From assembly GCA_020055645.1 (NCBI GenBank), contig CM034547.1, forward strand, positions 58,406,909 through 58,470,908: 64,000 bases of DNA, read 5' to 3'. Under the pieces are notes generated by a model. The model made no database searches. It worked only from the letters and a program-made list of their open reading frames with translations, and had not been told where the DNA came from. Positions 14,641-28,900 of the stretch are shown one piece after another. This stretch comes from Tomocerus qinae (taxonomy: Eukaryota; Arthropoda; Collembola; Entomobryomorpha; Tomoceridae). Made by a program: the position numbers and the translations under genes. How positions within the stretch are numbered: the first letter of the stretch is position 1; every line of letters begins with the position of its first letter.

Positions 14641-17600
14641 GTTAGTTAGTGCACCTTTTCAGAGCATTTTAAAACATGCAGACAAGTTACCCTCAACAAT
14701 CCCTTAAATTACAGTTTTCATGAATCCAGCTCACTCTGTTATTTCTCGTATCTATTTCATCTCTGATTCATTTACTATCAACCCAATGAATAATAATCCT
14801 ATACCTCCCCACCCTTTTACATGTCAGAAAAGCTGTCATCCGTATTGTCTAACTATTCACCTATTTGACTTGCCCACATTCTCAAATTCCAACCGAGCTA
14901 TCAATTTCTTAACATAATATCTGTGACAGTCAATCCACCTTCTAAATAAACACAAAATACCATAACATAGTAATGAAATACCTCCTATTAAACACACACC
15001 ATACCAAACTTGTTCCAAACTACATCCAGCTTGTCACAATGCAAATGCCCACACATTAAATATCCACCCAAATTCATATAAATAGATATTATGCCATCAT
15101 TGGCCCATTGCATAACATTTTACAAACCAATATTGAACCGAAAGTGACAAAATAAATGAAATTGCAATTTTAAAATGTTACACGAATGTGTATGAATTTG
15201 AAAATGTCAAACAACATAATATCTACATACACCATTTTATTTAGCGCCATAAAATTTGGTGAGGTCTTATTTGCAAGCAGAATTAAACCTATGGCAGAAA
15301 TAATAAATTATAGTCTTCCAATGCAAATGCAATATTTTGCCTAAAAAGTGCAAAAGAAAAGCTGCATTATTATATAAGTAATTTAAAGATGATAGAATTA
15401 TCAGATGGGTTGGAATGGAGTTAGAGACATATTTTTAGCTGTGGCATTTACAGCAATGTAGTCCATCATTTAGGGTGATAAGAAAACGTATAGAGTAGTA
15501 GTAGGTGCCTGCTTATCATATTATTTGCATTAACTGTCATCTCATGATAATGCTAGGCTGTGTTCAAGTACAAAGTTTTACGTCTTCCGTCCTGTCACTG
15601 TCGCCATAAACATTTCCACCGGCAGACGAATAAGAGGTTGAGAAAAAAGTTGAAATTGACATTTCCTCCAGAGAAGAAGACAGTAGGAGTTGGGTTGGAG
15701 TTGGTGTGCCAGTGCACTTGGATAAAATGATATTATAATGTGATAGGATGATGATATTTCGAGATAATAAGTCCATATAATATTAATAGCCATGCATGTT
15801 GTAGAATTGTCTTGACTCTTTTCTACTTGTGCCTGTACGTAATAAAAGACCGTGTGGGTGTAATATAATAATAAAAAGCAACGTTGCATACGGCACGCAC
15901 AGTTTTTACCGACTAGAGAATGACTGTATGCAGTGAGTAGTGGAAATAAATCAACGTTTGAATACGAACTCCTCTTGAGCGTTGATAACACATAAATATT
16001 TGCAACGGTCAACACATCTTAACTCTGGTAGGAAAAGCCAAGCCGTAGTAATACTACAGTAGTAAAACGCACGCAAATTGGAGACAAAGGCAAAAAAAGC
16101 TATAAAATGACGAAACAAAGAAAACTTACATTACAATTACATTACAGTAATGTGAGACAGTTCCTCTTCCATTACTTACGTCTGAAATAGATTAGCCAGA
16201 GACAGAAAATAGATATGCGGTGTGATTATAATGGACTGCAAATGCTATTTAAGCCGACTGACTCTCTGCCATTCGATTCCATCATCCTGCCAACTTTTTC
16301 AAGCCGCTCTGCTGTCAAAGAAAATGGATAACCGGTGGCACCGGTCACCGGCTGAGTTTTAAATCCGCATTACACACTTTGTCTCTATGATTCTCTAAAT
16401 GACATGTTACTGGCTACTGGTATTATTATCCACACTACTGTTCAACTAGCACAGTCTGGCTCACACGAGAAAATGACTTAAGTTAAGGTAGAACCAGGTG
16501 GATTGTAATTGAAATTGAATGAAACGCACTGTGAATAATTACAGTTTGATCATAAATTCGCGAGGCTTGTAATTATCTTCATACACATCATATCATGTCA
16601 GCAGGCAGACCAACTTACAAATACATCAGCACATTTTATATATAATGTGACATGTACACAATGTATTAAAAGACACATTACTGAATGGGCACAAACTCTT
16701 TTTCATATTTCCTCACGTACAATGAGGCATTTACGTGTCCTCATTGTTATTATTTCTCAGAGCCCCTCGCATTTCTCAGTAGAATTAAACATTGATGTTT
16801 ATTAGTTGAGTTGTTAAGCCTACCTTTTCTGTAATGAGTGCAGGACATGAAATAAAGGCATAGCACGAACATTTCTGTCCTCTCGTCATTCACACACTTT
16901 TTTCAAATACCATTAGAATACGTACCATCATCACCCATACAAAAATATTGTACAAAGCGTATAGGAAAAGTTTTAATTGCAAATTCTCGTCCATTGTAGT
17001 ACTCCATCTTCTTTGTAGGACAAGCTAGGCAGGAACATAAAATCAACTCAAGCAGGAACCAGACGAGACAGATTTCTGCAGACATATTGTCGTTAAAGTT
17101 ATATTACCTAGTAGACATTGACATAGTCGGTCAGTAGTAAAATACAATTATTATGTAATCGTCAGTCACAGTTGTTTTCATACGCTACGCCAAACACTCC
17201 GTGTGGTAAGAAAAGCTATTGTTACTTGATTGCTAAGTAATTTTACTATCTGTATGCATTATGCACCTCATTAGAATATTGCGTTAGCTCCCTACTCACT
17301 TGTGTTCGGGTCATTACCTATTTATAAGTATTAACTCGCATGAATGGATTTCGTATCTTCAAAAATAATGATGCTTTCAGCGAATGATTTAAACAGATCC
17401 CTGGAACATAATTTGCATATGTTGAGGTTGCAAATCCAGCGGAGAAAGATAAAAGTATGTAAACGGATTACATCACAACAACTACCATTTATTTATGCAA
17501 TAGCTGCGCTAACTTGCATCTATGTAATTCTCTATAATGCTAGGTCAGCGTGGCAATTTGTTTTTCCAATGCGTCTTTAATGCTAACTTCTGTCTGCACT

Positions 17601-20600
17601 TAAACTCCCTGCTAAGACTCACAAAACAGACGGATGTGTAATTCTTTTCACAGCCAGTTTATCTTTCTATCTATCGTCACGTACTCCATGTATACAATAT
17701 GCTCTATACTTTGTTTTTGTCATGTCATGTGTGAAGCAGCCTACGTGCAACTCAAATGCAAGGGAATCCGAACAATCTTCACTCAAAATCTGCTTCCTGG
17801 AATTCTGAGGAATTCAATTTCTAATATATCATAAAAGATATCGTTGGAAAATCGACTTAATCAGTTCTAATAAGATACCCTGCTTCTACATATATTTCAA
17901 ATTTGCACATTTTGCCTTTACCACGCTACATTGTATAACATTATTATGCCTTATCTCAGTGCACTTTAGTACTGACGCAATGAATAATTTGTACTTACAT
18001 CGATCCTGCAATTACTAATACAAGTACCTGGACTGGAAATGAGATTTCCTGACCATTATTATTATTATAGTATCTCTGTTATACTGGGGGAGTGTACATT
18101 ACTAGATAACCAAGACCTATACTAAATTGTAATACTACATCCAGTTTCCTTTCTTTATCTTACTTCTTTCCGATCTTTTTCTCTTACCACAAACAGAAGC
18201 ATTTATTACTCTTCTCTACCTAGCCTCAATATTATCCTAGGCAAAAAAACAATACTCCTGCATTATTTATTACAAATGTCCTATCGTATGTAGGTTATCA
18301 ATGTATAAGATGTATACGAAATCTGAACCTCTATGTTTTATGGAGTACCTATCCAGGTGAACATTACATTTGCTCACCAGACTTGCATTTGCATTTTACA
18401 CTGCAGACAAAAATTATTTTTTTGATACTTCTACTCAACTATTGCCTGCTTCGTCGGTAAACTGCCTAAACCTACATGTAAATATAAAATGCAAAGCTTA
18501 ATTTTAAGATTATTACCTGTGCTGCTATATTACCGTACTGCATACGTAATATACACTTACGTAGGTACCTCCAGATACCTAACCTACCTAACCTATTTTT
18601 TGCTCAAAATGTACAGGGCTAATACTAAAGAAATGACAAGCTATCTCTTCATTTATCGTTTTAACCGACATTCTTGACAATTTTGTGACGACGACAATAT
18701 TTAAGTGCAATTTCAGCATTGATTTCTAATTGTAAGTACCTGTAATTAAGTTTTTGGTCTACATGGCCAAGTTGAATCGTAAAATTATCTCATTTGACAA
18801 TCTAATGTCTGCAAATGGACCAGAAAAATTCTTTTTTGAAAATACAATGTTAAGAATCAAGGCTGATTTACCAGTGAGATTATGAATGTAGTTATTTGCA
18901 ATAGGCACTACTATAGGTGCATAACCAATACTGAAAACTTAGATTTGGAAACAGGGACAAACTGTCCACGTTACATTTACATCCAGTCAAGAAAAAAATC
19001 TCTACGTTTGCTGGGTAAATTGATGGAAGAAAGATGCTAAGGATGGGGAAAATTTTGGTTGTCCCTGTATGTAAACAATGTACAATAAGTTACCCATTTG
19101 TAATGCATTATTCTTGGCGCATTTGTGATGTAATGCAGCATTGTATTTATTACGAGTTCCTTAGCTCATAAAACCATCACTAGAAAGAAAAAGAGCATGA
19201 AATTATATTTATGGCTTTATGACGGCTACGCTCCTTAACGATATTGCATTTCCAACAAACAAACGTCCGTCATTTCCAGACTGGATTTCAGGTACTATCG
19301 TCTTTATGCATTTATCTTTGCATGCACATAATCTAAAAATGTACTCGCTCACGGTTCCACCGACTGTCTACTTTGCGTTGCACTCTTATCATTATAAAAA
19401 TTATCATAATGCACTAAAAATCTTTTCGTAACGACCGGACTCGACCGGCGTAGTGTACTTATAAAAAGTTTACTCGTCTCCACTTAACATTTATACATCT
19501 ATTAGAAATGTAATGGGATCCTGTGTAGGTATTAACATTAAACTAACAACTTCTGTTATCTCTATTCTTTTCTATTTCCTTTTCTCAAAACTTCTATAAC
19601 GTTTCTCATACCTCAACAATATTTCGGGCACTTCATAATGACACATCTCTTCACAGTAAGTTCCAGTCGTAAAATTTTATTCCTTTGATTTTATAACGAT
19701 TACTTTTAAGTGTCGAAAATGAAAATTCATAGATTACAAGTTCTCAGGGAAAATTCTTTATCGTGTGGAGTGTAGATGAGGATGGAAACTGCATCCGTAC
19801 ATATTAATGTGTCTTGTTTTATTGTTTGATAAATGAGTTTGCAGTTTTAAGTGTTAAGACCTTTGCCATTTTTATCACTAATTGGGTAAAGGTAAAACAC
19901 AGTAGGGCGCATGTAGAAACATCACTTGCATCATAACTTTGCACTTTGCAACTGTAAAATTTTCAACCAGGGTTGAGAAGATTATACAATTAATTCTAAC
20001 AATGAAAGATTGGTCTACCTAAATTAAAATCATAAAATGCCAATAGATTTGTCCACGCCAATTTGTCATTAGGATTTGAACTTGTTTTGTCTTGCATTTT
20101 TGGAATAATTTTGAAAGAGCAATGTAAAACCAAATTAAAAGATATTAAACCACTATTAAAACTACTAATGCTATTAACCGAAAGTAAAAGATGCAAATGC
20201 TATGGGAGTGAATGGAAAACTTATATACATGTTCACGTATTCGTAATGGCAATGTAAATTCGTTATGGAATATTGGAAATTCCACCATTTCAGTAAAAGC
20301 GGATACCAGGATAAAAATTTCGTTTAGCTGAGACCAAAAAAACAGATAGCAAAAAGTTCAACTCCATGGGAAAATGACAAGTTGTAAAATCTGCTGGTTT
20401 ATGCAATAGCGTCAACCGTCTAATGAAGTGATTTTGCAAAAACCGGAGTTTAACATATGCAATGTACAATATGGTTTGTTTGCTAGGTACCTAGGATTTG
20501 TGATGTGATGCGTCATTATGATGGCTGTCGTTGTCGGTTGGTCCGGTCCGATTTGATCGTATCATGATTCTTTAATCTGGCTCCCAATTGAAGGTAATCG

Positions 20601-23600
20601 TTGATTTCGCATGAGTACCTTATACCTTGTAATCATATTATGATAATGCATGTATGTAACTGATATGAACATCTAGTTACATATTTTCTACAGGAAACGG
20701 TCGGAGCCAGCATGGTCTTTCCTAAGGAAGGGAAAGTTGGGCTGCTAATTATGCCTTTTGAATTCTTATATAATGGTTCCGGTTAGATGTTGAGCCTACA
20801 TATTTGCAAAGTAATTCTACTCATGCAGTAAAAATATGGATTTGGGATTTTTGAATTTTTTGCACATTCTTATTTATAGAAAAAGGAATAAAGTAGAGAT
20901 ACTTGTACGTTAAGTCTGACAGAACGGCATAACTAACGACCCTTTAGCGTCTTTAGGTTAGTTAGTGTAATAGACAAAGGGATTGTTGAATGGAGTTTTT
21001 GTTCGTAGGAAGTTTTGTAGACTTTAGATTGTCTCGGAGTGGTTTTGTTGCAGGGAGGATTCAGTCATGCCAGCGAACATTGAGAAGTGACTAACAAGAA
21101 TGCATATTGTAGAGGTAGTAGGTATTAAGGTAGTTATAGTAGGTACGAGAATCAACCTATAATAATTCCACTTACCTCTATGGTTGTTAAGATAAACAAA
21201 ACTATATTGAACTGAAGGAATCCCAGACGAGTTGGTTTATCGCGAAGAAAAACTATTAAGGATTGTGCAATATGTAGCCATGCATATTAAAAGGTGTGGG
21301 ACTGTTAGTTCCAAATTGCTAACAAAGGGATGCTTGGTTTACTTGGTTAGTTTGCACTTAAGTACCTACTATCTGCTACCATGCATGCATTGCATAGACA
21401 TGGATATATCTACACTAGTTACACTCGGCATTACACGCCATCATATCATCGTACTACACCATATTATAGCATTGCACCTTGTCTACCTACAATCGTCAAT
21501 TTGCAGACAGTTTGCAATTCTGAAATACTATAAGGGTATAAAGAAGGCAAGTCAAGTAAATCCAGTCCTGTCCCAGCCACATCCTGTAAGTAAATCTAAT
21601 CTATCTCCTTTGTGCATCTGATGAGAACTTACTTAATGCCCATTTCTCTCCCTTTCATCCAGACTCGAGTCAACACTCAAGAATTCACTTTTTATCCCTC
21701 TAATTTCAAATAAACAATTCTATGGGAATCTTTTTAATGCTCAACCCTAACTGTCCAACTTATAGCCGCGTTACTTTAATAGCCTCTACTACTATTCGAA
21801 TCAAAACTTCTGCCTATCAAAAATCAACTACAGCCACTATTTAACTGTAGTACATGTCGTTTCACATTATTAACCGATTATAAGCACTCTATTCCACAGT
21901 AAATATACAGGATAGTGTACATTATATAATTCACTACTAATTAGATATTACCCTTTACATACTGTCTGGAAATATTGTTCCCACAATCCGCTCTTACCCC
22001 ATTCCTTCCACCGATTCACAAAAATTTAATAATTATTACCAATTTATTGTATCGTAAGTTTTTTTGCATAGAATAATTACTAGTGATATACTGCATTATT
22101 ATGTGTCTGTGAAACTTGTCTTTACTGCACACACAAAAGACTTAAGCATAAACTACTTATTTTATAGCTATGTGTATCACATAAAATCAAACTTACATAG
22201 TTGTAAACATACCAAATTAATATTCATACTTTATTTTGCCTACTTTTTAATATATTAAACCCGCAATTTGTATTTTATATCATAACTCTGTAGGTAGAAA
22301 TGTGCCCATCGTGCAGGCAGCTATTAAGGCAATATGCAGCCCTACATTCAAAAATGTCATGTCAATGCTGTGATGCTGCTGCTCAGCCACACCGAAAAAA
22401 AAGATGGAACCTGTGTTATGACACTCGATGTTGTGCCTATAAGCATACAATACACATTATTGCTAAATCATATCCTTATTTCAGTATTCTCACTGTTCTT
22501 TACGATTTGAGATTCAAATCGTCAACTTTTCTTCTGAACATCACAAACTGCATTACAATGCATATTCCGTCACAAAATTTGGTCTTGATAGGCAAATAAT
22601 TTTGACTAATGAAGTTTAGTATTAAGTATCGATATTACAATATGATTTAGTTTTCAATAAACTTTATGCACTTTATGTTATATGTGTGTTAGGTACTTGA
22701 GTAAATTATCTATAGGTAATGAGTTTTTCTTAGATTTTATAAACAAGTAGGTGAATAAACAGAAATAGGGGCTCTCCTTTATTTATCTATTGGTGAATGT
22801 AAGATGATAAACTTACAAATTGTATAAAAAGTAACTTTGCAAACTTTGCATTACTCTGTTTCTTACTCATTTTATCCTTCCACAGCAAATTGCTATTGGT
22901 ACAATAAACTGTGAACGGAAAACGCGAAATCCTACTGAAGAATGGATATGGTAAAGCAAAATAATGCCCATAGAATATTTATAGCCTTTATTTCGACAAT
23001 TTGAAATACAATTTTTTTACATTTATTATTCTCATCCCACTTGGTGTACAATATACATTTATTGGAAAGTCAGTATAAGCTAAACCACTGTTTGGAAACT
23101 AATACATGATACGGTAGATACTTACGTGTCTAAGATTTTATGTGAAATACGATAATTGGTAAAGTAAACGAATTTCTACTTTAACACAATTAAGAACTTC
23201 GGACGAACTTAGCAATACTATGAATGCACAATAAGTTAGCTGTTTTAGTTTTTAACTACAATAATAAGAGTAGTGTTGATTTAGAAGGCAATATTATTGG
23301 TTTTACCACAAATTACATTGGTTATAAAAATTCTGTTCCCTCATTAATATGCTAGGCATCAAAACTACGGAGGTTTGGAACTTTGAAAGTCTTCGTATGA
23401 CAAAATACTACATTATACACTTACAGATTACTTTTTTGCATGTACATGAACGATAATAGCAAGCAAACTGGCCATTACTGATTTCGCAGAATTTTTATGG
23501 GAGTGCTATTGCAATAAAATATAGGAATATATAATTATTAGTCATATCATGTTAGATTTATTTGAGATTAGCCTATAATCTTTGACACAATTAACCGCAA

Positions 23601-25368
23601 ATGGAGTTTACTGATACGAAGTGTTACAATATAACATTGGAGGCTTTGTTCTCGATTCCCAAAAATCGGGCTTAAGCATCATACAAGACACATTGAAATT
23701 AGTGCATAGTCATCGTAATTTTTCAATTTCAATGGTGCTGTTATATGTAAGTGTATACATCCTATAGGCTGTAAAATACAGAATTTTACTTTTGAAGAGG
23801 AATCGGTTTGATTAAATTCTAGTGCTTGTAGGTAGAATGGTAGAAGGAGTATTGTTCTGAGAAGCGAGAGAGTCGAGTGTGGGAGTGTGTCTCAGTGTTT
23901 CAGTCTCAGTCTATTGAAAGCTACTGTAAAATTCTTTCCGTCTGGCTCAGGCTGGTTTCTGTTGATCATGCACTTTGGTTTTCTCCCATAAGATAAAAGT
24001 TACTATAAGACCATGAACTTTAATTTCATTCAATAGTTGCTGTGAACTGTGAACCATCCGTTGCAAAGCTCTACGGTTGCTGAACCTATCCAACAGTAAG
24101 TCAACCTAACGTAACATTACGTAACGTAAGACGATTCTCAAGAGCATTTATTTTCATCCATTGAGAAATCTTAACTCAAGCATCAAGACAAATGCTTATA
24201 CACTCCTTACCTTACGGCTTAGCCATTAAAGTACGGGCACACAGCACAAAATCTTTAATAAGAGTCTTAAGTGTGATATGGATGTGGAGAGGAAACTCTG
24301 TACAATGTCTTCTCTACATTGTTGAGTTGAATTCATGAGAATGAATTCTATGTCGACTGCTTTGTTCAATGAGAACTTGACACATCTCTAGTTCCTCATA
24401 CTTAAGTTACGCAATCAAATTACCTTTAATATTATTATCAAACTAAAACACAACTCACAATGGAATACTAGCAATTATGAATATGCAATTCTTTTTTAAA
24501 CAGTCTCACTGCATTTACCAAGTAACATGTTCAACAAGATGCTAAATACATGTAACGAGTGCCATGTAAAGCTGATATGTTTGTAATTGCATAATGCTTA
24601 TCAACAACATATGCCACCAATTCTACATACTAATGCAAACAGAAAGACGGATCGGTGAGTAAGGGGTCTTTAGACAATGAAAATCCGTGTAAATTGCAAG
24701 GAACAATTTTAAGGTTTCATTTGGTCAATTTATAAGACAGAAAATTTGTTAGGTGCATAAAAAGGAAAGGTTGAACACGGAGAAAAAAGCAGACAATTTG
24801 GTCAGGGTAGCATAAAAAATACAAAGTGCTGCCTTTAATAAATCAATCTAGGATGCTTATATGGTGTTTGAAAACAAATTGATCAATTTTACATTAATAA
24901 ATATTAAGATTTTATATTACCGCAAACTAAAAGTATAGACACATTTGTATACTAGAAAACAATAAAGTATACGATATGTTTCTGTAAAGTAATAGGTACA
25001 TTAAAAGTTTTCATTCATTTTGTTTGTTACTTTAAAGCGGTTTGTGCGTATATATGTTAATTGAAGCTTTTAACTATATTTATGTTAACCAGAAAATAAT
25101 TCCTGGTAATTAAATAGAATTAAAGGAACTGTAACTACTTCTAATGACTACTGCTAGCGATTTAATTACTATTTTTGTGAGCATGAATCGTAATTTACAA
25201 TAACGAGAGAGTTTTACAAACTCTATGAGTGCGTGCTTATCTAATACTATATCTATCACTAATCTATCTCAAGGCTGGTAATTTACTAAACGTATCATTA
25301 CTATACTAGGAACGAAGATTCTGTGTAGAACTCTCGGACGAAACGAAATAATTATTAACACATTTGCA

Positions 25369-25388
25369 GACGTGACGTGACGTGACAT
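25369..25388. repeat. tandem GACGT pentamers, CRE-like
   Basis: Three exact GACGT units followed by one GACAT unit, giving overlapping TGACGT half-sites of the ATF/CREB kind. It lies about 0.6 kb beyond the 3' end of the CCDC93-like gene. It may be chance or a regulatory site; nothing else supports a function. Confidence 0.4.
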
Positions 25389-25968
25389 ACGCCATACATT
25401 GATGTTTGATTACAATATAAAGCTTTAGACAAGCAGTCTTAATTTTATTCAGAGTATAATATATAAAACATTTTTAGATATTCCCATTACGGGACAATAG
25501 AACACTGTATTATGGCCAAGAAGATATAATATATTTTAATTAGCCAGTTCATAAATTGTACTGATTAATAACAGCTCTATCAAATATGGGGTTTGAGAAA
25601 TTAAAAGATACAGGTAAAATTGACTTTAACATTACAATCACACATCTGATATCAAAATGATTATCTCCAATGCACTATTAAATTTTATATACTACAGTAG
25701 ACAAAAGCTTCAATTTTAACATGAAAACGAATTACCATATAATACAAAATTTATAATAATAAATTAAGTCTTTTGCTCTGCTTTCATGGTATATTTACGC
25801 ATTAAAATTAAAATCTGCACCCATATGTTTAGATCATAGGGTATATTATAGAACTTTGTCTACTGCTATTAAAACCCTTTTGACTACAAAATGAACATAA
25901 TCTTTATACAAATTCATCCATGAATAAAGGCCATAAGTGTATTTACATTCAACTTGTAGTAGCGAAAG

Positions 25969-28900
25969 TCATTTCTTTGAAGACTCCATTTTCTTGCACG
26001 CGGAAATTAATTGATCATTTATTTTACACTCAGACTCTAGTTCTTGCAAACATTTTTCGTAAGCCACTTTTTGCTCGACCAGCCTTTGCAACTCTTGCTG
26101 AAGTCGCTCAACTGAAAATTTTATTTAAATAATACTTTAATGTATTAAACATAATCTCATAGGACAAATTAAATTATAGATATATATTGGATAATAGATA
26201 ATATTAAATATATATATTGGATTATTCCGCCTACGTGTGCTTTCTACTACATTTTAACTGCCGTATGTGCTACAGTAAACATCGTACGGCTATTTTAAAC
26301 TTGCTGTTAATCCTGCCCAACACATTTAAAACCAATTCTACATACTTCGTTAAATGCATCAACAGAAATTTAAAACATTGGTACTTACCAACTAATTTTT
26401 CAGAATGGAATCTTTTGTCCACTTTAGAACAAGTTTCTTTCATTCCATCGGACAAGTTGGAAAGTTGTCTTAGAAATTCTTCTCGTCCAGATGCTGAAGT
26501 GCATGCCCTATTTAGGATAATAGTTGTAGTCAATGAACTTAATTTAAGGCTTACAGTAACACGGCAATGACAATGAGAAGAAATTCACTTACTGTTGATA
26601 AGAATCGACAATGGAATTCAACAATGATAACTCCTTTTCAACATAACGCTTTGTATCCTCTAATGAGTTGTAAAGGCTGAAAAATTGCTTGGTTTGTCTA
26701 TGTGTAGCTGACACTGAAAAAATTATATTTAAATATTTTTCACATTTGAATTAAATCCGCCAATCACATCATGGAAGCTTATAGAGCTGCTCTCAAAAGA
26801 TAAATTTCTAACACATACAAAATTAGTTTATATTGCTCAAAATCTATTTGTGTTGACTTTTCATCAGATTTGCACCCATTTTTTGTCTTACCTTGATTGT
26901 ATAGCTCAGCAAATCGTAATCTGTACTCTCTCAATTCTGTTCGATTAGGAACTTGTTCAATTTGTCGCTTTAGGGTGGCCACTTTTCTATTTAAAGTAGC
27001 AAGCTCAGCTCTCCCAGATATTACTCTGGCTTTGGCACGACTAAGTTGGGCTTCTACATCCCCTTGTGAAGTCTCATTGTCTTCTGAAATTGAATAAATT
27101 GCATTCAGGCTATTGGACTTACTTAGATTCCGTAATTCTATTCAGTTCAGATCAACACGCTCTTGTGCACAATTACGAATGAAATATGAAATCATACATA
27201 ATACATACATACATTTATGGTGTAAGTACCCGAGTACTTACACATAAATTTTTTATGGAAAGATGTTTCAGTACAGCCGTAAACTGTATCATTGTATGGT
27301 ATGTTATAGAAAACCGTGTGATATTGTGGCAAGTGAAAGAACAATGTCTGGTACTAATAAGGGTACTATAAGAGTAAGTAAAGAGGCCAAGGCCATACCT
27401 ATCGGACAGCGAATAAAACCAGGTCGGCCCAAGAAACCGACACGAGCCCTAAGCCGACAATAACTTTACCTTAAACATCCTTAACAATATCTGCTTCATT
27501 TACTTGATTATTGACATTGCCTTATTTTACCTGTTTACCACAAATTAATTACGTGTGTTACATTTACTATTAATACCTAGATATTGCTTTTCTTAATTTT
27601 TAAGTCACGTCTCCAATTTTTGGTCTAACGACACTCTTAGTACCATACATTGCCCATTGTCCCCTAACCTGCAATATAATGTCACTATGTCACACGGTTG
27701 TCTGCAGTCCATAACATAGCATACAATTGTACGACTGCTCACTTCACTGAATCCACATTTATAATTTACGGAATGCCGTAGACTTTTGCCTTCTGATCAT
27801 GCGCGAGTTGGAGGAGGAGAGAGGGACGATGATATAGCAGGCAATGTGTACGTAGTAAGGAAGGTTGTAGGTTGGGAGATGCAGGCTATTGGGATTGGAA
27901 GAAATGCAATGCAGTGAATACACCGAGCCGAGCGAGTAAATAACAGAACAGAACAAGAGATGGCAGCTGTATCATATCTCATATTCTCCTACAACATGAG
28001 AAATGTGCACTTAAGGCCTCAGTTAGAGGTGTAAGCTCTATATGTTGTACAACTGGGTTGATGAAAAAATTATTTTTGTTATGGGGCGGGTTATGGGTGG
28101 GGAAGTGGAGACTACGTGGAGCTAATAAAAAACTTTTTTTACTTTGTGGGAGGGGGGTGGGTGGGGAAGTGGAGATTATATGGAGCTAATAAAAAACTTT
28201 TTTTACTTTGTGGGAGGGGGGTGGGTGGGGAAGTGGAGATTACGTGGAGCTAATAAAAAACTTTTTTTACTTTGTGGGAGGGGGGTGGGTGGGGAAGTGG
28301 AGACTACGTGGAGCTAATAAAAAAACTTTTTTTGTTTTGTGGGAGGAGAATGGGTGGGGAAGTGGAGACTACGTGGAGCTAATAAAAAACTCTTTTTGCT
28401 TTGTGAGAGGAGAATGGGTGAGAAAGTGGAGACTACGTGGATCTAATAAAAAACCTTTTTTGCTTTGTGGGAGGGGGATGGGTGGGGAAGTGGAGACTAC
28501 GTGGAGCTAATAAAAAACTTTTTTTGCTTTGTGGGAGGAGAATGGGTGGCTAAGTGGAGACTACGTGGAGCTAATAAACATATTTATTGGGTTGTGGGAG
28601 GGATTTGGGAGGTAAATGGAACTACGGGAAGTTTATATTTTTTGTTTAGAGGAGTGGCAAGCGTGTGGAGCTAATAAAAATATATTTTGGTCATGGAAAG
28701 GAATGTGTAGAAAAATGGGGATAATTATTTAGAGTGAAGAATTATTGGTGGGAAGGTGAAGATAGCAGGAAGCTGATAAAATTAGAGGTGGGATAGGGTG
28801 GAGACATTAACCTGAATTTGATAATATTTTTGTTTAGGGAAAAGAAATGTGAGTTTAAGATTTGGGCCTAAGTTTTAGTAGAAGTGGAATGAATAGTGAA

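Larger units (their letters stand above)
1..25968. other. gene desert, no supported gene
   Basis: About 26 kb of AT-rich sequence in which I find no exon with protein-family similarity, no tRNA-like or rRNA sequence and no clear transposon ends. The open frames are short, rich in Y, I, H, C and S, and look like chance frames in AT-rich DNA. What can be seen are short pyrimidine or GT microsatellites, many copies of TGCAAAT/ATTTGCAT-like words and a few compact clusters of homeodomain, forkhead and E-box-like words listed separately. It could be intergenic DNA or a very long intron of a gene whose exons lie outside the window. I cannot tell which. Confidence 0.6.

Noticed and set aside
15578-16015. 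145-codon minus-strand open frame in the gene desert
   Set aside because: The composition (Y, S, L, C, H rich) is that of a chance frame; there is no domain, no splice-supported neighbour and no signal peptide that fits.
21232-21621. 129-codon plus-strand open frame
   Set aside because: The translation has no recognisable motif, is rich in H, Y and I as expected from AT-rich DNA, and has no coding neighbours.
22300-22599. Cys-rich 99-codon open frame beginning MCPSCRQLL
   Set aside because: The cysteine spacing matches no zinc-finger or toxin pattern that I recognise and nothing around it looks like a gene.
28208-28674. Open frames of 100 and 69 codons with repeated GWGSGDYVELIKN-type translation
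   Set aside because: They are translations of the 64-bp minisatellite, which shifts frame at each unit, lies in an intron on the opposite strand and has no family resemblance.
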